A stretch of 64,000 bases of DNA from assembly GCA_963796705.1 (NCBI GenBank), contig CAWCMK010000003.1:310001-374000 (forward strand), read 5' to 3'. The DNA is from VRUE01 sp963796705. GTDB lineage: Bacteria > Actinomycetota > Thermoleophilia > Solirubrobacterales > 70-9. Below the pieces are notes generated by a model. It worked only from the letters and a program-made list of their open reading frames with translations, did no database searches and was not told the origin of the DNA. The translations under genes and the position numbers were made by a program. This document shows, one piece after another, positions 54,563 through 62,115 of this stretch; position 1 is the first letter of the stretch, and each line of letters starts with the position of its first letter.

Positions 54563-57500
54563 GTGAGGATCCGTTCGGTGCGCGCCGGTTTGCTCGGCGT
54601 GCTGCTCAGCTGCGCGGTCCTCGGCGTTATCGGCCTCGGGGTCGAGGAGAGGCTTGACCCCCTCTCGTTGACGATCTCCGGCAGCTCCTCCGCAGAAGGA
54701 GAAGCGCTTGCCAAGCGGCATTTCGGGAACGCAACCCAGTTCGCGATCCTGCTCCACGGCCCCCCCGCAGCAATTGAAAGGCAGGGGCCACCGCTCGTAC
54801 GAGCGCTGCGCCACATGCCGCACGCGACCGTCATCTCCCCCTGGGACCGGGGCACCGTCACCGCCCTGCGGCAGGGTCCGCGCAACGCCCTGGTGATCGT
54901 CGACTACCACGTGCCGCTCGCGACCGCGATGCGTGACACGGTTCCCGAACTGGAAGATCTTCTCAACGAGCGGGTGCGATCGCCGTTGCAGGCGACGCAG
55001 TCGGGCTTCGCATCCGTCTCCCGCGCCCTCCAGAACGAAACGATCGGCGCCACCGAGCGGGCTGAGCTGCTCGTGACACCCCTCCTCCTGCTCGTCCTGC
55101 TCGTCGTCTTTCGCTCGATCCTTGCCGCCGCGATACCACTCGTCTTCGGTGCCCTCACGGTTCTCGCCGGGCGCGGTGTCCTGGTCCTTTTGAGCGCGGT
55201 GATGTCGGTCGACTCGATCTCCCTGGTCGTCTGCACGATGATGGGCCTGGCGCTGGGCGTTGACTACTCGCTGCTGATCGTCTCCCGCTTCCGCGAGGAG
55301 CTCGCCGAGGGCCACTCCCCGCTCGAGGCAGCCCTGCGCTCCCGCGCGACGGCCGGACGCACCACCGTCTTCGCCGGCTCCACCCTGCTCGCAGCCCTCG
55401 CGCTCTCCGCCTACGTCCAGCCGGGTTCACTGCTCCTCTCGCTCGCGGCGACGGTAGGCGTCGCGACGATCCTCAGCGTGCTCGTTGCAGTCGCGGGCCT
55501 GCCGGGTCTGCTCGCCCTGCTCGGCGATCGCGTCAACGCGGGCCGGATCGGGCGGCGGTCCGCCCGTCCACCCGGTTCCCGGGTTGCCGCGATCGCGAGC
55601 GGTGCCCTGCGCCGCCCCGGCCTCGCAGCGATCCTCATCGCGATCCCACTGGCGCTGCTGGCCGCCCCGGCTCTTACCCTGAGCACAGCCGCCCCCGGAA
55701 TCAGCGAGCTGCCCAGCTCAAACCAGGCCCGTCAGAGCGCCGAAACGATCAGCGAAGCTGTGGGCCCGGGCTGGGAAGCGCCATTCGTGGTCGTTGCCGC
55801 GGCGCCAAGAGGGCCGATCACGACCCCGCAGCGCCTGGCGCTGCTGAGTCGCTGGCAGCGACGGATCGCCGCCCAGCCCGGCATCCGCGCCGTGATCGGT
55901 CCGGCTGCGATCGCTGCGGGGACCAAGCCGCTACGGGAACTGGGCGAAAGCTTCACCTCAAACGGGGAATCTGGCCCCGCCAGCTTGGCCAAGCTCGGCC
56001 CAGGCCTGCATCACGCCTCCTCGGCGGTCTCCGAACTACGCCAGGGCCTCGCCCACGCCGCCGAGGGGAGCGGGCTGCTCGGTGAAGGCGCGGAACACGC
56101 CCAGCAGGGCGCTGAACTTCTCGCCGGCGGGCTCGACCGCGCCGCCGCTGGAGGAGCCGAAGCAGGCAACGCGCTGGAACGTCTCGCAGAAGGAACCAGA
56201 CGCCTCTCCCAGGGCCAACGCAAGACGGCGGCCGGCAGCCTCACGCTGGCCCTCGGGATGCGCTCCCTGCTTCCCACGGTGCGGGGAGGGGCCCTGGCCC
56301 GCGCTCGGCGCTTGGCGGCGGCGCTTGAAGCCGAAGCGAAGGAAAACCCAGCCCTTGAAAAGCGAGCGACGGAAGCCCGCGTCATGGCGCGGGTGCTGTC
56401 GTCGGTCCGCAACGAAGTCCACCGTCTGCGGAACCTGGCCAACACCGTCAACGGCGGCCTGAATAGCCTCGTCGCGGGAGGTCGCGAACTCGAAGGCGGC
56501 ACAAAGGTGCTCGCCGGCGCCGCCGGCGGGCTGGGGGAAGGCCTGCAGAGTCTCAGCGACGGCGCCCAGCGGCTGGCGAGCGGCCTCGGCGAACTGCAGG
56601 GCGGCGTCGGGCAACTGCAGAGCCGGCTGGCGAGCGGCTTTCAGGAATCCCGCCCGCTTGAAACCGGGCTGCGCCGCGCTGGTGTTCGGGTCTCGGCAAC
56701 CGCAGGCCCACTGGCCGCCGGAGCCAAACATCTGCAGCGCAGCTCACCCCATCTCTTCGATTCAGGCTACTTCGTGCTCTCGGCGCTCGAAGGCGCCTCC
56801 CCCCGGCGCCAGGCTCTCGCCGGCGAGGCGGTCTCCGTAGAGGGCGGCGGGCAGGCGGCCCGCATGCTGATCATTCCCAGCCACGGTCTCAACAGCTCCC
56901 AGTCGCGCCAGATCGGCGAGCGCCTCAAGCAGGACGCAGGCCGGATCGGAGAGGAAGGCGGCCTGCAGACCGGAGTCGGCGGCGGGGCCGCGATCGTCAA
57001 TGACTACGGGGCGGTTACACGCGCACGCATCCCGCTGGTCGTCGGCGCGGTCGTCATCGCCTGCTTCGTGATGCTGCTCCTGATCCTGCGCTCGCCGCTC
57101 CTCGCTGGGATCGCGGTGGTTCTCAACCTGGCGTCCGTCGGCGCTGCGGTCGGTGTGATGTCGCTCGTCTGTAAGATCCCTGATGGGTATCCACTGGGGG
57201 GCCATCCCTACATCGACACGGTCGGCGCCGCGGCGATCTTCGGGGTCACCTTCGGGCTCTCTATTGACTACGCCGTCTTCCTGCTGGCGCGCATGCGTGA
57301 GCACTACCGCGTGCATGGCGACAACTCCGCGGCGATCGATTTCGGGCTGGAGCGGACGGCCGGCGTGATAACCGGCGCGGCGGCGATCATGGCCGCGGTT
57401 TTCGTCTCCTTCGCCGCGGCGCCAATCGCGACCGTCAGCCAGATGGGCGTCGGACTGACGGTCGCGATCCTGCTCGACGCGACGGTCGTCAGGATCGTGC

Positions 57501-57589
57501 TCCTGCCGGCGCTGATGCTCTTGTTCGGCGATCGCGTCTGGCACACGCCCGCCTGGCTCGCGCGGCTGCTGCCAGCATCGGAACCCTAG
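54563..57589 (+). CDS. MMPL/RND-family membrane transporter
   Basis: A 1008-residue polytopic transporter. After an N-terminal helix there is an extracytoplasmic domain, then a five-helix cluster (about 175-325) with LGVDYSLLIVSRFREELAEG, a second long extracytoplasmic domain, and a mirrored cluster near 815-990 with VTFGLSIDYAVFLLARMREHY. The repeat of GxxxDYxxxxxxR is the MMPL signature, with the Asp-Tyr proton path. Residues about 475-730 are an unusual run of LxxGL and GxxxLxxG helical repeats, a coiled-coil insert known in actinobacterial MMPL proteins. It probably exports lipids or siderophore-like molecules. GTG 54563; no strong ribosome site is seen. Beside TetR genes, it may be their target. 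Confidence 0.9.
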   Translation: MRIRSVRAGLLGVLLSCAVLGVIGLGVEERLDPLSLTISGSSSAEGEALAKRHFGNATQFAILLHGPPAAIERQGPPLVRALRHMPHATVISPWDRGTVTALRQGPRNALVIVDYHVPLATAMRDTVPELEDLLNERVRSPLQATQSGFASVSRALQNETIGATERAELLVTPLLLLVLLVVFRSILAAAIPLVFGALTVLAGRGVLVLLSAVMSVDSISLVVCTMMGLALGVDYSLLIVSRFREELAEGHSPLEAALRSRATAGRTTVFAGSTLLAALALSAYVQPGSLLLSLAATVGVATILSVLVAVAGLPGLLALLGDRVNAGRIGRRSARPPGSRVAAIASGALRRPGLAAILIAIPLALLAAPALTLSTAAPGISELPSSNQARQSAETISEAVGPGWEAPFVVVAAAPRGPITTPQRLALLSRWQRRIAAQPGIRAVIGPAAIAAGTKPLRELGESFTSNGESGPASLAKLGPGLHHASSAVSELRQGLAHAAEGSGLLGEGAEHAQQGAELLAGGLDRAAAGGAEAGNALERLAEGTRRLSQGQRKTAAGSLTLALGMRSLLPTVRGGALARARRLAAALEAEAKENPALEKRATEARVMARVLSSVRNEVHRLRNLANTVNGGLNSLVAGGRELEGGTKVLAGAAGGLGEGLQSLSDGAQRLASGLGELQGGVGQLQSRLASGFQESRPLETGLRRAGVRVSATAGPLAAGAKHLQRSSPHLFDSGYFVLSALEGASPRRQALAGEAVSVEGGGQAARMLIIPSHGLNSSQSRQIGERLKQDAGRIGEEGGLQTGVGGGAAIVNDYGAVTRARIPLVVGAVVIACFVMLLLILRSPLLAGIAVVLNLASVGAAVGVMSLVCKIPDGYPLGGHPYIDTVGAAAIFGVTFGLSIDYAVFLLARMREHYRVHGDNSAAIDFGLERTAGVITGAAAIMAAVFVSFAAAPIATVSQMGVGLTVAILLDATVVRIVLLPALMLLFGDRVWHTPAWLARLLPASEP

Positions 57590-57709
57590 TTCTGGAGCCA
57601 TTTACGGACACCGACGTACCGCAATCCGGGCGCCGACGCGCTAATGTCTTGATGGTAAACAAAGCCCTAACACTGCGTTAACAGGGATGGGGTTTGAGGA
57701 GATACGGGG

Positions 57710-58246
57710 ATGCGTTGGACTGGACGGCTCATCACGGTCGTGACCGCGTCGATGCTTGCGCTCGGCGCCGGTTACGCGATCGTCGAAGCACCGGGTTCCG
57801 CGGCCGGGGAGACGGCGGTCCCGCTCGGAACCGAAGGGCCGACCCGCAAGGAATATGTCGCCGAGCTGGAGAAGGTCTGCAAACCGGGTGCGGAAGCAAC
57901 GCAGAAGGCGATGCAGGGCGTGCGCGACGACGTCAAGGAAGATCGAATCGCGATCGCGACGACGAAGTTCGAACAGGCGGCGAAGATCTTCGGACGCACG
58001 GTCACCGAAATCGGCCGCCCCGCCCGTCCCCCTGCCGATACCAGCCGCCTCAAGAAGTGGTTCACCTACCTCAATCGCCAGGAGCAATACCTGCAGGAAA
58101 TCTCGGTCCAGCTGCGAGCTGGCCACAAGATCAAGGCCCAGCGCCTGACGGGCCGCTTCATCCACAACGGCAACCTCGCCAACAACGTCACGCTGGCCTT
58201 CGGCTTCAACTACTGCAGTTTCAAATTCTCAAGATACGGCTTCTGA
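57710..58246 (+). CDS. Small secreted helical protein
   Basis: A 178-residue exported protein with a signal peptide (LITVVTASMLALGAGYAIVE, residues 7-27). The mature part is mostly charged helix: TRKEYVAELEKVCKPGAEAT, a Lys/Arg/Glu-rich segment and FNYCSFKFSRYGF at the end, with two Cys that could pair. GAGGAG lies ten bases before ATG 57710, a strong ribosome site. It ends one base before the following broken secreted protein gene (58248), so the two are an operon. Family resembles small exported proteins of Thermoleophilia; function unknown. Confidence 0.82.
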   Translation: MRWTGRLITVVTASMLALGAGYAIVEAPGSAAGETAVPLGTEGPTRKEYVAELEKVCKPGAEATQKAMQGVRDDVKEDRIAIATTKFEQAAKIFGRTVTEIGRPARPPADTSRLKKWFTYLNRQEQYLQEISVQLRAGHKIKAQRLTGRFIHNGNLANNVTLAFGFNYCSFKFSRYGF

Positions 58247-58247
58247 G

Positions 58248-59031
58248 ATGAGCAAACGCGCCTGGCTGCCCCTAATCGTCGCGGCCACAGTGGCGCTTGT
58301 CCTCGGAGCCGGGCTGGCGAGCGCCGAGCGTTCCCAGGAGGAAAATCTGATCGTTTCGCTGAACGGCGGGATCTCGCCCAAGGCCCTGCCGCGGCACCAC
58401 CGGGCGCCCGTCGCGGTTCACCTGAACGGAGGGGTGCACACATCCGACGGCTCGCCGATCCCGAGGGTGAACTGGATCAAGCTGGAACTCGCCTACCGGG
58501 GCCTGCTCTTTCGCCGCGGCCTGGCCGTCTGTCCCGAGGTTCGCCTCGAGAGCACCGACAACCAGCAGGCGATGCGGGCTTGCGGACCGGCCGTGGTGGG
58601 GCACGGCAAGCTCTACGCGGAGATCTTTGTCCCCAACCAGGAGCCGTTCGGTGTTCACGCGCACTTGCTGGCGTTCAACGGCCAGACGAGTAAGGGGCAC
58701 CCGGCGGTTCTCGTGCACGCCTACACCTCAAATCCGCCGGTTCTCCTTCATCATCCCCTTCACGGTTCACCACAAGACGGGCCAGTTCCGCACCGTCCTG
58801 GTGACGACGATCCGGCGCTCGGTGGGGCCGTGGCCCCACGTGGCCAACTTCACAATCAAGGTGGCACGCACGTTCAGGTTCCACGGCCGCAGGCACAGCT
58901 ATCTGAGCGCCTCCTGCCCGGTTCCGCCGGGCTTCACCGGGGGCTTCCTCTCCCTGGCCAGAGCCACCTACACGTTCGCCGGCGGCGCCCAGTTGAGCAC
59001 CGAAACGGTGCGCAGCTGCCACGCGCGCTAG
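58248..59031 (+). pseudogene. Secreted protein, paralogue of the 30.4 kb gene, one frameshift
   Basis: About 260 residues if one base is removed. It has a signal peptide (PLIVAATVALVLGAGLASA), GGISPKALPRHHR, GLAVCPEVRLES, then the frame shifts at about 58737 and continues as FSFIIPFTVHHKTGQFRT, SYLSASCPVPPGF and TVRSCHAR. The restored protein aligns along its whole length with the intact gene at 30453-31250. The extra base lies in CCGCCGGTTC. Predicted start ATG 58248, one base after the previous stop. Real frameshift versus sequencing error is open. Confidence 0.78.
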
Positions 59032-59146
59032 TCGAGCCCTCTTACGGAACCACGCGCCCATGTGCTTCTGGTACACACGCGGTTGGGCGCAGCTCGACCG
59101 TAAAAGCATGTAAATGCGCATTTCTACACAATTTGGCCGCGAAGGC

Positions 59147-59175
59147 TTGACATTCTGGTCCGTATCTGTTCTCAT
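59147..59175 (+). promoter_or_regulatory. Shared TetR-locus promoter motif, copy S3
   Basis: TTGACA at 59147-59152, TGGTCCG in the spacer, extended -10 TGT plus TCTCAT at 59170-59175, 17-base spacing. It drives the headless TetR gene; transcription would start near 59182. Confidence 0.72.
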
Positions 59176-59239
59176 TAGTTGAGCGCTCGGATGGCGGGAG
59201 CGCAGGGGGTCGATACCGATTACGGGAAGGATCACCGAG

Positions 59240-59704
59240 ATGGAGCCAGTGGCGGTGCTGCCCCCCATGAGGGCAGATGAGTTCTCGATGAGCCTCGAGG
59301 AGCTCCAGGTCGCCGTGGCCCGCGGCTGCGCCTCCGGCTCAGGGGCCTGGTCCTCTCGCTGTGCCTCCGGAATCCGCGCGGCCCTGTCGTTTGCGGCCGC
59401 CAACCCGGCTGCGGTGCGGGCGATGATCGACGCCCGCGCCGCCGACGCCGAGGGGGCCGAGAGCTACCGGCAGCTGATTGACGGTTTCTCGGCCCAGCTG
59501 CGCGAGTGCGCGCCCGCCCAGGACCGGCTGCCGCTATCCAGCGATGAGGCGATGATCGCGAGCATCGCCGGGGTGGTCAGCGGCTGCCTGTATCTGGGCG
59601 GCGCCGAACGCCTTGAGGAGCTGGCGCCCTATCTGATCTACCTCGCGCTGCTGCCCTACGTCGGCTTTGAGGAAGCCTGGCGCTGCTCCGGGCTGCTTGA
59701 ATGA
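59240..59704 (+). CDS. Stand-alone TetR-like effector domain without DNA-binding head
   Basis: A 154-residue protein, ATG 59240, with AAGGA about nine bases upstream. It is nearly all helical and matches the C-terminal ligand-binding/dimerisation part of TetR regulators: SGIRAALSFAAANPAAVRAMI, a Ser/Thr and Asp/Glu helix around 75-100, and LSSDEAMIASIAGVVSGCLYL then LAPYLIYLALLPYVGFEEAWR. No helix-turn-helix precedes it; there are only 58 bases between the predicted transcript start and ATG, too short for a lost head. Because promoter and ribosome site are in place, it looks like a genuine short protein, perhaps a heterodimer partner or ligand sink for the neighbouring TetR. Confidence 0.7.
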   Translation: MEPVAVLPPMRADEFSMSLEELQVAVARGCASGSGAWSSRCASGIRAALSFAAANPAAVRAMIDARAADAEGAESYRQLIDGFSAQLRECAPAQDRLPLSSDEAMIASIAGVVSGCLYLGGAERLEELAPYLIYLALLPYVGFEEAWRCSGLLE

Positions 59705-59777
59705 GCTACAGCCGGTAATCCGGTACGCGACCATTCGGTCGGTGCCCCCATTTGTAAGGCCAATTGAAAAAATCTCC

Positions 59778-59806
59778 TTGACAAATTGGTCTGAGTTTGT
59801 TCTTAT
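59778..59806 (+). promoter_or_regulatory. Shared TetR-locus promoter motif, copy S4
   Basis: TTGACA at 59778-59783, TGGTCTG in the spacer, extended -10 TGT plus TCTTAT at 59801-59806, 17-base spacing. The transcript would start near 59813 and carry about 209 bases before the SCO1 start. Confidence 0.7.
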
Positions 59807-59812
59807 ATACCC

Positions 59813-60001
59813 CAGAGGCGCATCTCTTGCGAACTCGCAACCGATCGATCGGGCCGGGATCGCCCCGTCCATTCCCTGTGCGGCGCGGTCCCTCTTTACG
59901 CAAACACTGATGACCCGAGGAGGTCTCCCAGCCTCTTCGGGTCGTTTGCGTTCCGCCCTCTGAGCAACTTCCTGAGGGCGACTTGCCGCCCCTTTAGCGG
60001 C
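59813..60001 (+). ncRNA. Hairpin-rich leader or small RNA upstream of the SCO1 gene
   Basis: Serial structures: TTGCG-AACT-CGCAA (59827-59840), a 12-base palindrome CCGATCGATCGG (59841-59852), a compound stem ACGCAAAC (59898-59905) with GTTTGCGT (59944-59951) enclosing GACCCGA (59912-59918) with TCGGGTC (59937-59943), then CGCCCTC (59954-59960) with GAGGGCG (59974-59980), and GCCGC with GCGGC (59985-60001). This density is above chance. It may be a riboswitch-like leader, attenuator or separate RNA; no family is recognised. Confidence 0.45.
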
Positions 60002-60021
60002 ATTGGCTAGCATCGCTGGGG

Positions 60022-60678
60022 GTGCCTGAGACGCAATCTGAGAAGCGATTTCCCCTGCTGCCGGTGGCAGTGATCGTCGGGATCCTCGCCGTCGCGACCG
60101 CGGCGTTCCTACTCCTGAGCGGTGGTGGCAGCGAACTGCCGAACGGAGCCAAGGCGGCCAGCGCCGTCGGCTTCCAGGGGGAGGTCCTGAAGCCGCGCCT
60201 GCCTGCGCCGGAATCGACCCTCAAGAACTACGATGGAAAGACGGTCAGCCTCGGCGCGATGCGCGGCAAGCCGCTGCTCGTCACCTTCCTCTACACGCAC
60301 TGCCCGGATATCTGCCCGCTGATCGCCTCGCACCTGGGCATCGTCCTGCGCGACCTGGGCCCCAGGGCGAGCGGCGTCCACGTTGTCGCGATCTCGGTCG
60401 ATCCCAAGGGGGACACGCCGCAAACCGTCCACAAATTCCTCGCCGAACGCGACCTGACCGGCAGGATGGATTATCTGATCGGTGATCCGCAGGAGCTCGG
60501 CCCCGTCTGGGAAGCCTGGAACGTTGGCTCGGAAGCGGAAGCGTCGAACCCCGAATACATCGCGCACTCGGCGCTCGTCTACGGGGTCAGCGCGAGCGGC
60601 AAGCTGGTGACGATCTACCCGGCGAACTTCAAGCCCTCCCAGATCATCCACGACCTTCCCAAGCTAGCCGAACTGTAG
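60022..60678 (+). CDS. SCO1/SenC copper-chaperone protein
   Basis: Inserts copper into the CuA site of cytochrome c oxidase. The 218-residue protein from GTG 60022 has one anchor helix (PLLPVAVIVGILAVATAAFLLL, about 10-33), then a thioredoxin fold: YTHCPDICPLIASHL (the CxxxC copper site, about residue 95-100), ISVDPKGDTPQTVHKF and YIAHSALVYGVSASG, whose His is the third copper ligand. All three ligands are present. It overlaps the TlpA-hydrolase fusion gene by one base. It is preceded by the structured leader, which may control it. Confidence 0.9.
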   Translation: MPETQSEKRFPLLPVAVIVGILAVATAAFLLLSGGGSELPNGAKAASAVGFQGEVLKPRLPAPESTLKNYDGKTVSLGAMRGKPLLVTFLYTHCPDICPLIASHLGIVLRDLGPRASGVHVVAISVDPKGDTPQTVHKFLAERDLTGRMDYLIGDPQELGPVWEAWNVGSEAEASNPEYIAHSALVYGVSASGKLVTIYPANFKPSQIIHDLPKLAEL

Positions 60679-62039
60679 TGAGCCGCCGCGGGCTTATGCT
60701 CAGCGTCATCGGAGTCGCCGCGGTGGCGGCGCTGATCGCGATCGAGGTCGCCTCGAGCGGCTCCTCAGCGGCGCCCCCGAGGCCGGCCCCGCAGCTTCCG
60801 ACCCAGGTGCTGAACCCGCCCCGCGTCCGTTTGGCCGACCTGCGCGGGCGCCCCGCCCTGATCAACTTCTGGGCGAGCTGGTGCCACTCATGTCGGGAAG
60901 AGGCCCCTGAAATGGAGCGCCTGGCCAGGGCCCTGCACGGCCGGGCGACGCTGGTCGGAGTCGACTGGAGCGACGATCTCGGCAACGCTCGGGAGTTCAT
61001 CCGGGAACACGACTGGACCTTTCCGGTGTTGCGCGACAGCGGCGAGGTCGGCGACGAATACGGGATCCGCGGGCTGCCGACCACCTTCGTGCTCGATACC
61101 CGCGGCCGGATCGTCGAGACGCTGCCCGGGCCGCAGACCCGATCCAGTCTGGAAGCGGCACTGCGCTCGGTCGAATCCGAACACCCGCCAAGTTCAGCCG
61201 CGGCTTCCCCACCACGGCGCTTCAAGGCCCGGGTCCACCTCACCCCGGTGGCGGGTACGAGGATCGCCTGGTACGAACGCGGGCGGGGCACGCCGTTGGT
61301 GATGCTGACCGGGACCGGCTCGACGATGTCCGAATGGGACCCGGCGCTGGTCCGGCTCCTGGCCCGCGATCACCGGTTGATCCTCTTCGACTATCCGGGA
61401 GTGGGTATGTCGGGCTCCTGGCAAGGGCGCAGCTTTGAATCGCTCGCCACGGCGACCGCTGGGTTGATGAGCGCGATCGGCCTGCCGCGCGCCGAGGTGC
61501 TGGGATGGTCGATGGGGGGTTTCGTCGCACAGCGGCTGGCGATTGCACACGCGGGCCGCGTCGCCGATCTCGTGCTCGCGGGAACAAACCCCGGTGGTCC
61601 GCAGACGGTACTCGGCACAGCCCGCGCCCAGGCCATCGACAGCAAGCCCGACCCGCCGCTGGCCGAGATCATGCGCGAGCTCTATCCGCCCGATCGCCAG
61701 GCGCAGGGCCGGCGCTTCCTGCGCCGCCTGGCGCGCGCCGCCCGCACTGGCGAAATCCCCGACGACTTTCACGTCGCGGCCGCCACGACCCGTTCCCAGG
61801 TTGCCGCCGAGGATCCCTGGCTGCGCAGCGACATGAACTACCAGCGGTTGGCCGCCGTTCGGGCGCCGACACTCGCTGCCGCTGGCGCCAGCGATCCCGT
61901 CGTGCCGCCGATCAACCTGCGGCGAATCGCCGGCCGTATCCCGGGCGCCCGTTTCGAGGTCTTCCCCGGCGCCCACGCATTCCTCTTCGAGGACCGCGAT
62001 CGGTTCGCGCGCGCGGTCGACCACATCCCGGAAGCCTGA
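60678..62039 (+). CDS. Fusion of TlpA/ResA-like thioredoxin with alpha/beta-hydrolase
   Basis: A 453-residue protein, GTG 60678, sharing its first base with the SCO1 stop. After an anchor helix (residues about 6-23), residues 35-165 form a TlpA/ResA-like domain: LINFWASWCHSCREEAPEME with the redox CxxC (WCHSC), and GLPTTFVLDTRGRIV with the cis-Pro. Residues about 185-450 are an alpha/beta-hydrolase: MLTGTGSTMSEWDP, FDYPGVGMS, GWSMGGFVA (nucleophile Ser), and AHAFLFED (His of the triad). No break or stop lies between the domains, so the fusion is real. A redox partner for SCO1 and cytochrome biogenesis is likely for the first half; the hydrolase role is unknown. Confidence 0.82.
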   Translation: MSRRGLMLSVIGVAAVAALIAIEVASSGSSAAPPRPAPQLPTQVLNPPRVRLADLRGRPALINFWASWCHSCREEAPEMERLARALHGRATLVGVDWSDDLGNAREFIREHDWTFPVLRDSGEVGDEYGIRGLPTTFVLDTRGRIVETLPGPQTRSSLEAALRSVESEHPPSSAAASPPRRFKARVHLTPVAGTRIAWYERGRGTPLVMLTGTGSTMSEWDPALVRLLARDHRLILFDYPGVGMSGSWQGRSFESLATATAGLMSAIGLPRAEVLGWSMGGFVAQRLAIAHAGRVADLVLAGTNPGGPQTVLGTARAQAIDSKPDPPLAEIMRELYPPDRQAQGRRFLRRLARAARTGEIPDDFHVAAATTRSQVAAEDPWLRSDMNYQRLAAVRAPTLAAAGASDPVVPPINLRRIAGRIPGARFEVFPGAHAFLFEDRDRFARAVDHIPEA

Positions 62040-62115
62040 GCTCAGGCGAGCACCCCAGCCTTCCGGAAGCCCCTCTCATGCGCCAACCGCGGCGTTCGGC
62101 ACCGCTGGGCGTCGC

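Larger units (their letters stand above)
59705..60021. other. 317-base gap with promoter and hairpins before SCO1 gene
   Basis: No protein gene is supported. It holds copy S4 of the shared promoter and the hairpin-rich leader or RNA listed separately. Nothing else is seen in it. Confidence 0.5.

Noticed and set aside
54290..55315. 341-codon minus-strand frame over the MMPL start and its upstream gap
   Set aside because: Most of it is antisense to MMPL and the rest has no domain; only weak open reading remains in the gap.
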